A DNA stretch of 64,000 bases from Vitis vinifera. Taxonomy: Eukaryota > Streptophyta > Magnoliopsida > Vitales > Vitaceae. The stretch spans positions 27,727,501-27,791,500 of the forward strand of contig NC_081818.1 of NCBI RefSeq assembly GCF_030704535.1, given 5' to 3'. Below, piece after piece: positions 22,448-42,000 of this stretch (the first letter of the stretch is position 1; every line of letters starts with the position of its first letter). Made by a program: the position numbers and the translations under genes. The notes beneath the pieces were generated by a model, which saw nothing but the letters and a program-made list of their open reading frames with translations, searched no databases and had not been told where the DNA came from.

Positions 22448-23773
22448 TTATTGATAATACTGTTTTAAATTCGACACATTCCATGGTCTGAGTAATGGTG
22501 TTCCATCTAGCTTTTGCAAATGATAAGCGCCACTTTCACTTGACTTAGATACTATATAGGGTCCTTCCCAATTGGCTCGAAATTTCCCTACTCCTGTTTT
22601 GGTAGTATTTTCAAAAATTTTCCTAAGGACCAACGTACCATTTTTGAAGCTTCTGGGCCTTACTTTGCGATTGTAATGAGCGGATGCCCTTTGCTGATAG
22701 TCTGCCATCCGGATGGCTGCGCTTTTCCTTACTTCATTTGCCAAATCCAAGTTTTTTCCTAACTCCGCATTTGCATCATCCTGCTTTGCTGCCTCAGTCC
22801 GGATAGTGGGTAACCATATTTCGGTAGGAATGACTGCGTCCATACCGTATGCGAGGGCGAAGGGAGTGTTTCTTGTTGGCCGCCCGGGTATGGTTCGATA
22901 GGCCCACAGGACGTCGGGTAACTCTCCCACCCATTTTTCTTTGGCTTGCTCGAGCCTTTTCTTTAAGGTAGTGATTAACGTTTTGTTTGTGGCTTCTGTT
23001 TGCCCGTTACTTTGAGGATAACGCGGTGTGGAGTATGAATTCCGGATGTTCAGTTCCGAACAGAAATTCCGGAATGTGATGCTATCAAATTGTGGATCGT
23101 TGTCGGCTATAATGGTTTGAGGGATTCCAAAGCGGTAGATGATGTTTTTCCATACGAATTTGGTGACATCTTTGTCCTTAATGCTTGCATATGCTTCAGC
23201 TTCCACCCATTTACTGAAGTAATCCGTGGCGACAAGTAGGAATTTCTTCTAGGCAAGTGCGGCCGGGAGGGGTCCCACTATGTCCATGCCCCATTGTGCG
23301 AAGGGCCATGAGCCTGAGATCGGCTTCAATGTCTCTGACGGCATATGTGGAATGGGAGCATGCCTTTGACATTTATCACATTTTTTGACATAGGCTGCTG
23401 CATCCTCCTTCATTGTGGGCCAATAATACCCTTGCGAATGGGCCCTATGTGCCAGAGAGCGTCCTTCTGAATGATTTCCACATACCCCCTCGTGTAACTC
23501 TGCTAACAGATATTGGGCCTCTAAATGACCTAGACACTGAAGGTAGGGCCCTGTGAAGGATCGCTTATACAAGTGCCCCCCTATTAGGGTGAAACGGACA
23601 GCTTGTACCCGGACCTTGTGTGCCTGTTTGGAATCTCCAGGCAGAGTGCCTGTCCGGAGGTATTCTGTGATGTTGTTCATCCAATCTTGATCGTTTGCTT
23701 GGCTTGCCTCGATGGTGTTGCAAGTGGAGGTTTCTGCGACAGAAGGGTTGGTTTGCACATGTATAGGCAACAA
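22448..23773 (-). pseudogene. Integrase region of the gypsy polyprotein
   Basis: Inserts element cDNA into the genome. Visible: the HHCC zinc-binding module (H-x3-H in LHEGVCGNHSEG, then CDKCQRH), the catalytic core start MDIVGPLP, the second Asp in IIADNDPQF and the Glu in NGQTEATNK, and a C-terminal GPYIV...WNVSNLKQYY end. No chromodomain follows. It is in one frame (shifted by one base relative to gag-RT), with stops at 23780 and 23249. The neighbouring antisense gene ends 128 bases away. Confidence 0.9.
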
Positions 23774-23779
23774 TATGGC

Positions 23780-25706
23780 TTATTTGATGGGGATGGAGGT
23801 AGTGATGCCTGCCAGGGTGTCGACACGTCCATTTTCGGTTCTTCTGATTTTTTCGATCGTCCACTTGGTGAATCGTTGTAAGGTGTCCCTTACTTTTGTC
23901 AGATATCGTGTCATGCACGTATCTTTGGCTTCGTATTCCTTCTGGACGTGTCTTACTACAAGTTGTGAATCGCTATAGACCCGGAACTTGGAGACGGATA
24001 GGGCCAGAGCGAGGTCCAATCCGGATAAGATGGCCTCATATTCTGCTTCATTGTTGGAGGTAGGGAATCCCAGCCGGATGGCTTGCTCCAGGTGTTCCCC
24101 TGTTAGGGACTGTAGCAGAAGCCCAACTCCGGGACCTGGATGATCGTGAGGCCCCATCAACTCGCAAAGTCCACCACTCTTTTTCACTTGATTCCTGGCG
24201 TTGGCTAGGCTTTCGGGAATATTCCAGCACGAAGTCAGCCATTACTTGGCCTTTCATGGACAATCTGGGTTGGAATTCGATTCCAAACTCGCTCAATTCG
24301 ATAACCTATTGCAGCATTCTTCCGGTTAAGTCTGGTTTATACAGAATGTTACGAAGGGGTTGGTCGGTCAGCACGACCACCGGGTGGGCTTGGAAATAGG
24401 GGCGGAACTTCTGGGCAGCGCTTCGAAGAGCTAAGACTGTTAGCTCTATTTTTGAATACCTGGTTTCTACGTCCGCCAATGCTCTGTTGACGTAGTAGAT
24501 AGGTTTTTGCTCCTTGGGTGAGAGACAGCGGAATAGAACAGCGCTGATTGCCTACTCCGATACAGCCAGATACATGTATAATTTTTCTTTTGGGATGGGG
24601 CTGCTCAGGATGGGCGGCTGCATAAGACAGTGCTTAATCTTTTCAAAAGCGTTTTGACAGTTGTCCGTCCATCCGTTTGTTCCAGTTTTTTGTATTGCCA
24701 AGAAGAAGGGTCGCAATTCATCAGTGAAGCGGGCTATAAAACGCCCTAGCGCAACGAGCTTGCCTGTGAGGTGTTGTAACTCCTTCTTGTTCCTGGGTGG
24801 TGGTGTTTCTATGACTGCCTTGACTTGATCCGGACTGACTTCTATGCCCCTTTGGCTGACCATAAACCCCAAGAATTTGTCAGCGCTTATGCCGAAGGCG
24901 CATTTAGAAGGGTTTAGCTTCATGCCATATTTCCTCAAGAGGTGAAAAACTTCTTGTAAGTGAAGAACATGCTCGTCTCGGGTTTTGCTTTTAACCACGA
25001 TATCATCAATATATACCTCTACCGTGTGGCCTATCAGAGGTTTGAAGATTTTTGTCATCAGTCTTTGATAAGTGGCGCTAGCGTTTTTGAGCCCGAATGG
25101 CATGACTTTGTAGCAATAAAGGCCGTGTGGCGTTATGAATGCTGTTTTTTCCTCGTCAGCCGGGGACATGAGGATCTGATGATATCCAGAGAAGACATCC
25201 AAGAAAGAGAGCATCCCTTACCCAGCAGTAAAATCCACAATTTGATCTATTCGTGGCAAAGGGAAACTGTCTTTTGGACACGTATTATTGAGATTGGTGT
25301 AATCGACGCACACCCGCCATTTTCCTTCTTTTTTGGGTACCACCACTACGTTTGCCAACCAGTCCGGATAATCTACTTCTCTGATGAATCCGACTTCTAG
25401 CAATTTGTCAATCTTAATCTGGATGATTTTTTTTCTGTCCGGGTGGAAACGTCTAACCTTCTACCGGATTGGTCTGGCTGTTGGCGAGACGTTAAGTTTA
25501 TGGGAGGTAATTGAGGGATCAATTCCCTTCATATCAGAATGTGTCCATGCGAAGATGTCATAGTTTTGTCTGAGGGCGCTCTGCATTTTTTGGGTTTTTT
25601 CTGGTGCGAGGAGGGAACTGATATTCGTAAGGTGAGTATCTTCTTCCGAAATTTGGATTGTTTGCAAGAGATCTGCTGTCGGGGAATCTTTGTCCACCGG
25701 ACCCAA
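23780..25706 (-). pseudogene. Reverse transcriptase and RNase H region of the gypsy polyprotein
   Basis: Copies element RNA to DNA and degrades the RNA. Reverse transcriptase motifs: KKEGKWRVCVDYTNLN, FLDVFSGYHQI (first catalytic Asp), MPFGLKNAS and YIDDIVVK (catalytic Asp pair), all intact. RNase H: LRVDGAS, NNEAEYEA and YSDSQLV. Lesions: in-frame stops at 25461, 25218, 24552 and near 24305, and a 1-base insertion near 24137 inside RNase H after which the rest of pol is in the next frame. At least two stops look like C-to-T (CAG to TAG) or G-to-A (TGG to TAG) changes. Confidence 0.92.
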
Positions 25707-25715
25707 TAATTGTTA

Positions 25716-26633
25716 TTAGTCATGCGGATTGCTGGACTCAGGGAGGGATGCATCCTCCTGACTGGTCCCTGTTTCTCGTGCTATTTGGTAGCATTGGCGA
25801 GCGGCTAACTGGCTACCATATAGATTAACTTGCCCATCCTTGGTAAGGAAACTTACCATTTGATGATATGTGGAGGAGATGGCTTTCATGTAGTGTAGCC
25901 ATGTGCGCCCCAAGATGACATTGAAAGGCGATAAATCTTGTACCACCGAAAATTGTACGTTGAGAGTGACTAGGCCAGCTTGGACCGTTAGTATAATGTC
26001 TCCCAAGGACGTTGTTGATGACCCGTTGAATCCGGACAGGATTCGTCCAGGGTTTTTGAGGCTTGTGAGACTGTGTCCCATGCGACCAACGACCGATGCT
26101 TGCACAAGATCGACCGAGCTGCCTGGGTCAACCAGGATGCGTCTCACATCGCAGTCTCCTATCTCTAGGGACAGGATGAGTGTGTCGCGATGTGGTTGCA
26201 GTGTCCGGGTGGGATCTACTGGTGGGAAAATGATTGTCCCATCTATGGGGCGAGAGCCCCCTCCAGTTAGTCCAGGCCGGATGGAATTGATGCGTTCGCG
26301 TATTGATGCGGCTCGCAACAATTTCTGTCTTTTTCGCTTGGAGTCATACTCCTCGTCAGATGGGCCGCCATTAATATAGTTTATAATGGCCTTGGGGGCG
26401 GCTAAGGCCCTGGGGGCTCCAGAGTTGTGATGTTGGGAAGCGCCCCTATCCTCAGCATCTGTGCAGAGGTACTGCTTTAAATGTCCTGCTTTGATGAGCC
26501 TCTCGACCAGATACTGGAGACACCAGCATGTCTCTGTTGTGTGACCATGTTCTTTGTGGAAGACACATCTCTTGCTATGATCTCTTATAGATGGGTCCGT
26601 TCCGATGGGTCTAGGCCACTTAAAGTCGGACAA
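25716..26633 (-). pseudogene. Gag C-terminal region and protease of the gypsy polyprotein
   Basis: Begins with a Cys/His segment (CVFHKEHGHTTETC), typical of this gag type. An aspartic protease (retropepsin) domain follows, with the active-site triad seen as DPG in ILVDPGSSVDL and a later ILGRTWLH flap-side motif. Retropepsins normally have D-T/S-G; Pro at the second position is, from memory, common in this plant lineage rather than a lesion. The region opens after a TAG at 26637 and closes with two consecutive TAA at 25713-25718. Confidence 0.8.
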
Positions 26634-26636
26634 ACC

Positions 26637-27998
26637 CTAGATCATCGGGAGAAGTTTCTCATATGATATGGAAAGAGGTGTGAGAGGCGGCATTTCCGGG
26701 CGACTTGGCCCTTCCTGCCTTCGGTCAGACGGCCTTGGCCTGTCCGGAAGTTTAGCATTTCTTTCCGCGCCACCTCTAGATGCCTGTCCAGCGACCAAGA
26801 CTTGCTGGGTGGCTGCCCATACGTCATCTTCGAGCATTGAGTATTTGTTTGCACGTTTGAACAAGTCGTCCATCGTTGTAGGAGGCTTTTTAGCCAGTGA
26901 TTCGAAAAATGGTGTGCTTGGACAGATGCTTCGCTTGAAGATTTGTAGGACAACATCCATACTGCAAGCCTCTACTTGAAGCACGACTTAACCGAACCGC
27001 TTCACGAACTCCCTTAAGGATTCGTTATCTCGCATTTTTATGTTTTGCAGAGTGCTGATGTTCTGCTTGTGTCGAGCGGAGCACAAGTATTGTCTCACGA
27101 AAACTTCGGACATGTCCTTGAAATTGTCAACAGAATTGGGAGGTAGGCGGTGAAACCATGAAAGAGCTTGCCCTTGTAGACTGGCGGGGAATACTTTGCA
27201 CAGCAGCGCATCGTTGCCAATATCGAGCGTCATGAGCTGTCGATAATGCATAATATGATCGAAGGGATCACTAGACCCATCGTATGTGGAAAATTTTGGT
27301 ACGAGGAATCCCCTTGGGGGCTCGTAATGAATGATATGGGAGCAGAAGGGCGTGAAGAGCATGTCGTCCAGCCTTTTGCTGATGGAGCCAATGGGTGGCT
27401 CGTTTGGGAGGTTTCTCCCAGCCTGTTGTACCGCTAGGTGCGAGTGAACGTTCCGCACCATGGGGGTGACCATAGGGTCACGGTGCGGGAGCATGTTCTG
27501 CACCATGGGGGTGACCATAGGGTCAGGGCGTGCTGCCCAGGTTGTGGCTGCTAGTGGCCTTGGTCTCCCAGGCTCTTGTGGGCCTAGTCTAGCGCGCATT
27601 GAATTTGACAACTAGGATTTTCTATCGCGTTGTCTTTTTGTTGAAAAATGAGTAGAGTCCGAGCTTTCTTCATAGGGAGCTCAAGGCATGGGCGTGTGTG
27701 GCTCATATGGCCTCACATTGTATGTTTCTGGGATAGCTCCCGCTGTCCTAGGATATATTGACTATGGTTCTGGCCTCGAGTTTGCTACCTGGCCTCTCGA
27801 ATGCTGACGATGAGGAGGCCCCGATGTTGAAGCCTGGATGCGTAGTATCGCGTTTTCTTCTCTTAATCTTTCTGTCTCCTGGAGGAGAGCTTTCAGTTGT
27901 CATTCGCTTGCCAACTGTCTTCTTTCGATGGCTTGACGCCATTCAGAATTATCTTATTTTTCTTTACCAGATGAACGACTTTGGGAAGGTGTGACCAT
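26637..27998 (-). pseudogene. Gag capsid region of the gypsy polyprotein
   Basis: Structural protein of the virus-like particle. The start is the ATG at 27998, 48 bases after the LTR and just past the primer-binding site, in the same frame as all of gag through reverse transcriptase. An N-terminal coiled-coil stretch (ERLREENAILR-like) precedes the retrotransposon gag domain (FLVPKFSTYDGSSDP...ALSWFHRLPPNS...LREFVKRFG). Several in-frame stops occur between 27998 and 27612, plus one at 26988 where CAA or CAG has become TAA. The stop at 26637 closes the segment. Confidence 0.85.
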
Positions 27999-28025
27999 CT
28001 TTGTTGGTGCCTGAATCAGTGATAG

Positions 28026-28045
28026 GTTCCCACAGACGGCGCCAA
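28026..28045 (-). other. Primer-binding site of the gypsy element
   Basis: Read on the minus strand directly after the 5' LTR: TGGCGCCGTCTGTGGGAA. The first nine bases match the 3' end of plant tRNA-Asp and the 18-mer is familiar from Tat-like elements. The exact primer tRNA is not certain. Confidence 0.8.
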
Positions 28046-28777
28046 TGTTGAGGCCTCACATCCCTGGTGATCCATGTAGTTGCCAAAATGGATGGACGCC
28101 CGATCTCAACCAATATAGATTCTTGATTCAGTCATTCTACCTACAAAAGGCGTCCGGACAGGGTGTCCGGACGCACCCTTCGATGGTTTTGTCAGCCATG
28201 GTTAGAGAGAGAGATAAATTAGTTGGCCTTTTACTAGGTATAACAAGCTTACCTTCCTCTTTGTGTGAAGGTTTGTATATATAGTATCAGAAGCTTTGTT
28301 CCCCTATTTAATGGTGGGGAGATATTTTGTGTTGTCATGATGACACTAGGTGGTGGCAAGGGCATCATCACCCTACGGGCAACTGACAGAGATCGTGGTA
28401 GGTGATGCGGTTGTCAGAGATTGTGGTAGGTGATCGTGGGAAGTGACTTGTTGTCACTTCATTTTGTCCTTTCACTCTGCAGGTGGCGGAACGTGGGCCA
28501 TGGCAGACTGTTGTGATAACGTGCAAGACTTGCTTTACTTCAGTCAATGATCTGGACAAACGTATCCGGATGACCTATGTTGGTCGTCCGGATGCATTTG
28601 TGGAAGTCGTCCGGATGTTATGTTTATGAGTGTCGTGTGCCTCTCCTTGAGGTAGTCCGGATAGGAGAAGCGTGCCACGTGTACTCTTGGGGAAATCCGA
28701 ATGAGGTTAACTCGGATGATAATGTGTGCCATGCGTCTTTAGGAGATGTGTGCCACGTGTGGGGAGGGGTCCCTACA
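28046..28777 (-). repeat. 5' LTR of the gypsy element (732 bp)
   Basis: Element-sense TGTAGGGACC to CCTCAACA. A TATA-like TATATATA lies at about 28276-28283 (minus), giving a U3 of about 490 bases. Near the U3 start are two CACGTGGC-type words. The palindromic pair GCGTCCGGAC/GTCCGGACGC is at 28150-28174. Confidence 0.93.
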
Positions 28778-28782
28778 GGAAG
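28778..28782. repeat. Right target-site duplication (GGAAG)
   Basis: Identical to 18505-18509. Confidence 0.9.
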
Positions 28783-36690
<7,908 letters not shown>

Positions 36691-37229
36691 GGCAGCCAAA
36701 GAGTCTCATTCAGGATAGGATTTTCTCTGATGCATGTGTAGACAATTATAGGCTTATAATGAGATCCTAGAAACCGAGAGGACATTTCCTCCGAATTTTC
36801 CAATGACAATATTGTAATAGTACAGTCATGGGGTTAGTTATACTTTTTGTGAGTGTTTGGGCTTTATAAGCTATCGTTTGGGTCTGTATTACTGTTTCTA
36901 CTTTAGCTCATACTTGTATGGTGGTGTCATCTTTTTCTGAATGGATTGTGCTGTGCTACTTATTCTGTTCCCAGGAATTCTCCATGTACTATAAATACTT
37001 TGGTCATGATTCTTATGAATGCTCTCTTGATTGAAATTGACGCAGTACAGATGAAAATCATTGTATCTTTAAATGGAATGAGTAAAGCACTTGATCGGCT
37101 GATAGGTTCAGTATGGTTTCCACCCACTCTATATACATTGCAACGAGCTGTATTATTATGTTTAACCCCGACTTTCGATCATTAGTAGAACACTGCTATC
37201 TTCAAATAAAGATCCTATCAAGTGTCTAA
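36691..37229 (+). other. ARF 3' untranslated region and flank
   Basis: Follows the ARF stop codon. Short open frames only, and no other gene is seen. Confidence 0.5.
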
Positions 37230-37449
37230 GGTGGTGTTTTTTTTTGCCTGAATAGAAAAATGTCAAAATATTTAGTTTTTTCTATTAAGCTAAAAGTAAC
37301 TTATGGATATCAATTAATATAATTAAATTAATCTTATTGATAATAAATTCATTTTAGTTTATATTGATTAATATTAATAAGGTATTTTTAGCTGAATAAA
37401 AAAAGTTAAATATTTTAACTTTCTATTCAGTAAAAAAACAAGCACTATC
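37230..37449. mobile_element. MITE with inverted termini (hAT-like)
   Basis: The left end GGTGGTGTTTTTTTTTGC with CTGAATAGAAA is mirrored by TTTCTATTCAG...AAGCACTATC at the right. The inside is AT-rich with no coding sequence. A target duplication was not clear. Confidence 0.5.
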
Positions 37450-38022
37450 TTCTTCCAATACGAGCTCTTTGTAGTTTTTACTGGAGATGCTGTTATTTAT
37501 CTTCATAAATCATGCAAACGATTCTTTAAAATATTATAAAGGTAATATTATGAAATTTAAATGAGGAAATAGATAAACTATGCAGTTCTAGAAACCAAAA
37601 GGGAGAGAAAATAAAAAGGGGAAAAAATAGATACTGCCTGTAACTGCCATACCACCGTTGTGGGTAGTACTTTTCGAGGAGAATTAAAAGGTCCTTTCTA
37701 CAATCTTGCTTTCACTCAACAACACGGATATATCCATGTGCTTTCACTCAAATCCAGTCCGTATTTAATCAATTTCGTCCCAAATGTAAACTTGTCCATG
37801 TCCATTCCAGCCTTGGGCCACTAGGCCTCTAAATTATTGGGTTCATGTTGGCGGGTTGGCCGCAGTCTGAACCAAGCCCAGTGCAGAGAGGCTTGTGCTT
37901 AAATACTACGAGTATTGACAACGTTACGAGAATGGTCCACGCGAATATCACAGTGGACGAAAAATATTGTGGTATGGTTGCTCTTGAAACTCAAGAGGCA
38001 GACAACTAAGACGATGTTGTTG

Positions 38023-38203
38023 ATAAGTCAAAAGGTCTTTATTTATTTATTTTATCAGTTTTATTAAAAGATTTTCTAGATAAAAGAAACTTAAAAACAA
38101 AAGTGGATAAATGGATCCTAAATTTTAAGCTTCTTTTATCTAGAAACTCTTTTAATAAAATTAATAAATTTTTTTTTTTTAATAAGGTTCTTTTGTCTTT
38201 AGT
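38023..38203. repeat. Inverted repeat (foldback, possible MITE)
   Basis: The left arm (about 38023-38096) contains AAAAGATTTTCTAGATAAAAG and the right arm (about 38122-38203) contains CTTTTATCTAGAAACTCTTTT, its near reverse complement, with about 25 bases between. It could form a long hairpin. Confidence 0.6.
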
Positions 38204-38639
38204 TACACTTTAAGATTCTTTTCTACTACTTGATATGACTTACTTAGCTCTTGTTGAATGATATGAACTGATTAAGGGTTACTAACTCTAATATATTGAA
38301 GCATGTTTTCTTTTTAGTTCAAGTTTTATGTGTGGTTTTACCACTTTCCTTGCTAGGGATTAACAATACGCTGGTTGGGGGCTATGATTAGTGCAAAATT
38401 GTTCATTATTATCATAATTAAATTATGCAAACTCATGGCGTTGCATACACAATAATACTTAATATATCATGTTTCTCAATATAAGGTGTCTTGATCCTTT
38501 TGTAGGAGTTCTTTGAGGAAATATGGTAAAAGACAACTTAAACGGAGCACTTTGGAAGGGTTAGTAACCTTAGAAGGAAGATGACTCAATGCCCTTCTAA
38601 TTAGCCTAGCAAGCTTAATGGCTCATGAGGTTGCCCACT

Positions 38640-40737
38640 AGGCTAGCTTAGCAAACACTAGGCTTGTTGGGTTAAGACTCTAGCAGTCAGGATGACCCTT
38701 CTTTGCAATTTGAAGTTTTTCCATACTTTTTCAAGCCTAAGTAACCCTACGACCTTCCCAAATCTCTCTTTCTTCATTTCTTACTCTCCATCTCTTCTTA
38801 GTGGAGACTTGAAATTCAAATTATCAAATCTCACTTACTTTTTCTCATTTTCACATTTTATCTCTCATTTCTCTTCAAGCAAAATTTGCTAAGACAGTGC
38901 CAATGCTATGGGAAATGATTCAAAGTTGTCATCAAAGCCCCAATTGCCATAGCATGTATGACACCTAATAATCTTTGGAGGTCACCTATATTACAAGTAG
39001 TTCAAGGAAGAGACATTTCATTTGCCTCTAAGTTAAATTACTATACTTTCTATAAATAGCCAACTATGAAAGAAGTAGAGAAGGGAGAAACATGAAGTAG
39101 TAGAAAAATATAGGTGGGAAAATGTGAGAAATAAAGGGGAAGAAATCTAAGTGAAGTTGTAATTTTACATATTTATTTATGTTTTCAATTTCAATGTTTA
39201 ATTTTCAGTTTTATTATTTTGTCTCGGTATCATGAGTGTGTGATATCTTTGGTTTATGGTAAGGGTGAGCTTAGGCTCCCATTCAATTTATGAAATCTTA
39301 GTTAAGGCAAGTCAAGGCAAGGATCAACATCTTCATTGTTACTTGAACTGCCTTAAATGAATGGTAGTTGGTGGAGTGATGTTTACAATGTAGAGTCCTC
39401 ACAAGACTTGATCAATCTTGTGTCGTAGGATTGGCCGAGGGGGTGAAAACTCTTTTGGTGGCACCAATCATAGACAAGACATGGATCATAAACTTTGTAA
39501 ACACCAAGGTTAGTTTAAATTAGGTTTTAGTGTTTTGAAAGGGCCGGGAAATGGGTAGAGAGAGCAAGAGTTCCATGGTGTGGTGCCTATCTAAGATAGG
39601 GTCACAATAGTAAATGCTTAAAGTAAACTTGAACCTTAGTCATTTTTTGTTTATTTAGTTTCTTGATTTTTTAGCTCTTAAACTTTCCAAATTCAATATA
39701 AAAAATATAACTTACTTTCCATCTCTTTATTGAACAAATTTCTTAGTCACTCCTTTTGGGTTCGATTATCAAGATACTTTTTAGGTGTTATAAATTAAAG
39801 TCTTTGTGCTTGGAAGTTAGTTGACAATAAGAACACAATTTTGAGACAAACACTAATGCAAAAAAAAAAAAAAAAAAAGAAAGAAAAAAGAAAGATTGGT
39901 TATTAGGATATTCTTTCTTCTCTTAAATTTTTCTTTATAACTTGAGTGCCTACTGCACTGTTAGACAGGGTTCATTGAATCAACTAAGTCTAGTACCCTA
40001 CTTTGTTTGAAGGAGGTTTGTATTTTAGTGGCAAAAAAAACAACAATAGTCGTCAATGACATTGTAAGAAGAAGGTTCTAGAGGAAAAGCTTTGTTGAAA
40101 GATTGTCGCTCTAAAAATTCAAGCTATTTGTGGCAATTAACTAGCAGAAAAGCCATTTCCTTATGAAGATGATTCCTAGCGGAGGAGATACCCCTTGGTT
40201 ATGGTAGAGTCCTCACCCTTAATAAACAAGTGAGAGTCATTACGACTCAGTTAGAGACGAAATAGACATGATGTTGCTGCTAGCTAGTACGAGTCCTTAT
40301 GCTAGATTATTGATCAATTGTAGTAAGAAAACAAACTTCTCCAATTACTGCTAGAGTATCGACCAACAAAGTTATGTTACTCCTTTCACACTTGAGAACA
40401 ACCATCATTAACGATGACCAAAATCAACATCGAGTCTCTAGTGATATTGATTTCCACCACTCCATGCTTAGTCAAATTATCTCCCTTAACAAGCTTCATC
40501 GTTTGTTCATTCCTTTTGAGCCTTACGTGAATAGGTGTACAATTCACCTTAGAGTGGAAGTTAGTTCATTGTTTGAGATAAAGATTGGCTCAAAAAAGAC
40601 TATTCAACAATTTGTGAAGCATTTTAGCCAAGCTCTAATGTAATTTAAAGAGGACAATAATGTTGTTGCTATCAAGGCTTTTAGACAAGCCTTACCCAAT
40701 ATTCAAAATTGAGAAAGTCATTAGCCTGCTTGAAACC
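38640..40737 (+). repeat. Degenerate gypsy remnant, LTR-like part and gag fragment
   Basis: LTR-like features include a CTATAAATAGCC TATA word at about 39050 and a TTTTGGGTTCGATTATCAAG segment at about 39757, reminiscent of Athila-like LTR ends. A gag-like reading frame on + is visible at 40374-40643 (KKTIQQFVKHFSQALM) and resumes beyond the solo LTR. No clean ends were found. It is heavily decayed. Confidence 0.35.
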
Positions 40738-41470
40738 TGTAGGGACCCCTCCCCACACGTGGCACACATCTCCTAATGACACGTGGCACACATTCTCATC
40801 CAGATCAAACTCATCCGGATTTCCCCAAAGAGTACACGTGGTGCGCTTCTCCTATCCAGACTCCCTCAAGGAGAGGCACACAACACTCACAAACATAACA
40901 TCCGGACGACTGCCACAGCGGATCCGGACGACTGACATACACTATCCGGGTATGTTTGTCCGGATCATTGACTGAAGTAGGCAAGTCTTATACGTTATCA
41001 CAACAGCCTGCCATGACCCACGTTCCGCCACCTGCAGTGTGAAAGGACAAGAATGAAGTGACGACAAGTCACTTCCTACGATCACTTCCCATGATTTCTG
41101 ACAGTCGCAACAACTACCACGATCTCTGTCAGCCGCCCGTAAGGTGATGATGGCCCTGCCACCACCTAGTGTCATCATGACAACACAAAATATCTCCCTA
41201 TCATTAAAGAGGGAAACAAAGTTTCTAATACTATATATATGAACCTTCACACAAAAAGGAAGGTAAGCTTGCTATACTTGGTAAAAGGCCAACTGATTTA
41301 TCTTTATCTCTCCAACCATGGCTGACAAAACCATCGGAGGGTACGTTTGGACACCCTGTCCGGACGCCTTTTGCAGGTAGGAGGATTGAATCAAGAATTT
41401 ATATTGGTTGAGATCGTGCGTCCATCCATTTGGTAATTACGTGGATCACCAGGGACGTGAGGCCTCAACA
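40738..41470 (+). mobile_element. Solo LTR of the 18510-28777 gypsy family
   Basis: A 733-bp copy of the LTR in the orientation opposite to the full element, TGTAGGGACC...CCTCAACA, flanked by perfect 5-bp duplications AAACC (40733-40737 and 41471-41475). No internal DNA remains, as after recombination between two LTRs. It keeps the 24-bp segment lost from the 3' LTR of the full element. Confidence 0.92.
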
Positions 41471-41610
41471 AAACCCACTACCTTTTTAGAGGCCTTGTTT
41501 CATAAGGCTATTGAGTATACATTGTTGGAGGAAGACCGGATCTTATGCTCCCAGAAAATATTCAAAATAAGACGCTTATGTCTTATTTTTCAGAGTCAAG
41601 CCCCTTAAGC
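41471..41610 (+). pseudogene. Continuation of the older gag fragment after the solo LTR
   Basis: Reads KPTTFLEALFHKAIEYTLLEE, clearly similar to the KPPTTMDDLFKRANKYSMLEDD segment of the gypsy gag at about 26880 but diverged. The solo LTR thus split an older gag of a related family. Coding potential ends near 41605. Confidence 0.5.
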
Positions 41611-42000
41611 TAGTATGTGAACTACACATATTTCTGGGATAATGTCATACTTAGCCTAACCTAGGTGCATCAAATGAATTTCTTTCTATCAAACTACCAC
41701 TAGAAGTTAAACTTTCCTCAACTAGATTATTTCTAGAGAATACTATCATGCCATCATGATAACCAAAATCCCAAAATCAATAGAAATAGACTAATAGAAC
41801 ATGGTTGTGATGGTTGAAATATGTAGGAAATTGGTTGATGCAATGACAATGACCAAAATTGATAGGAAACTAATTGATATGATATGGTGGTGATGATTGA
41901 AATCAATAAAAAATTGATTGATAGGATGTGGTTGTAATGCCTAAAATCAAGAGAAACTAATTAATAGGACACAATCATCATGATCAAAATCGATAGGAAA

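Larger units (their letters stand above)
18510..28777 (-). mobile_element. Complete, inactive Ty3/gypsy LTR retrotransposon (Tat-like) with an antisense gene
   Basis: A 10,268-bp element bounded by TG...CA LTRs and 5-bp target duplications GGAAG. In element orientation (minus strand) the order is 5' LTR (28777-28046), primer-binding site, gag, protease, reverse transcriptase, RNase H, integrase, an additional gene in the opposite orientation, polypurine tract and 3' LTR (19216-18510). Integrase after RNase H identifies Ty3/gypsy. The lack of a chromodomain plus extra DNA between integrase and the 3' LTR suggests the Tat group. Gag-pol has over ten premature stops and one frameshift, so the copy is dead. 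By hand the LTRs differ at roughly 30 positions (about 4%) plus indels, so the insertion is not recent. Confidence 0.93.

Noticed and set aside
25903..26379. Open frame of 158 codons on + opposite the gypsy protease
   Set aside because: It is the shadow of the conserved protease frame on the other strand and shows no domain of its own, unlike the true antisense gene at 19860-22320.
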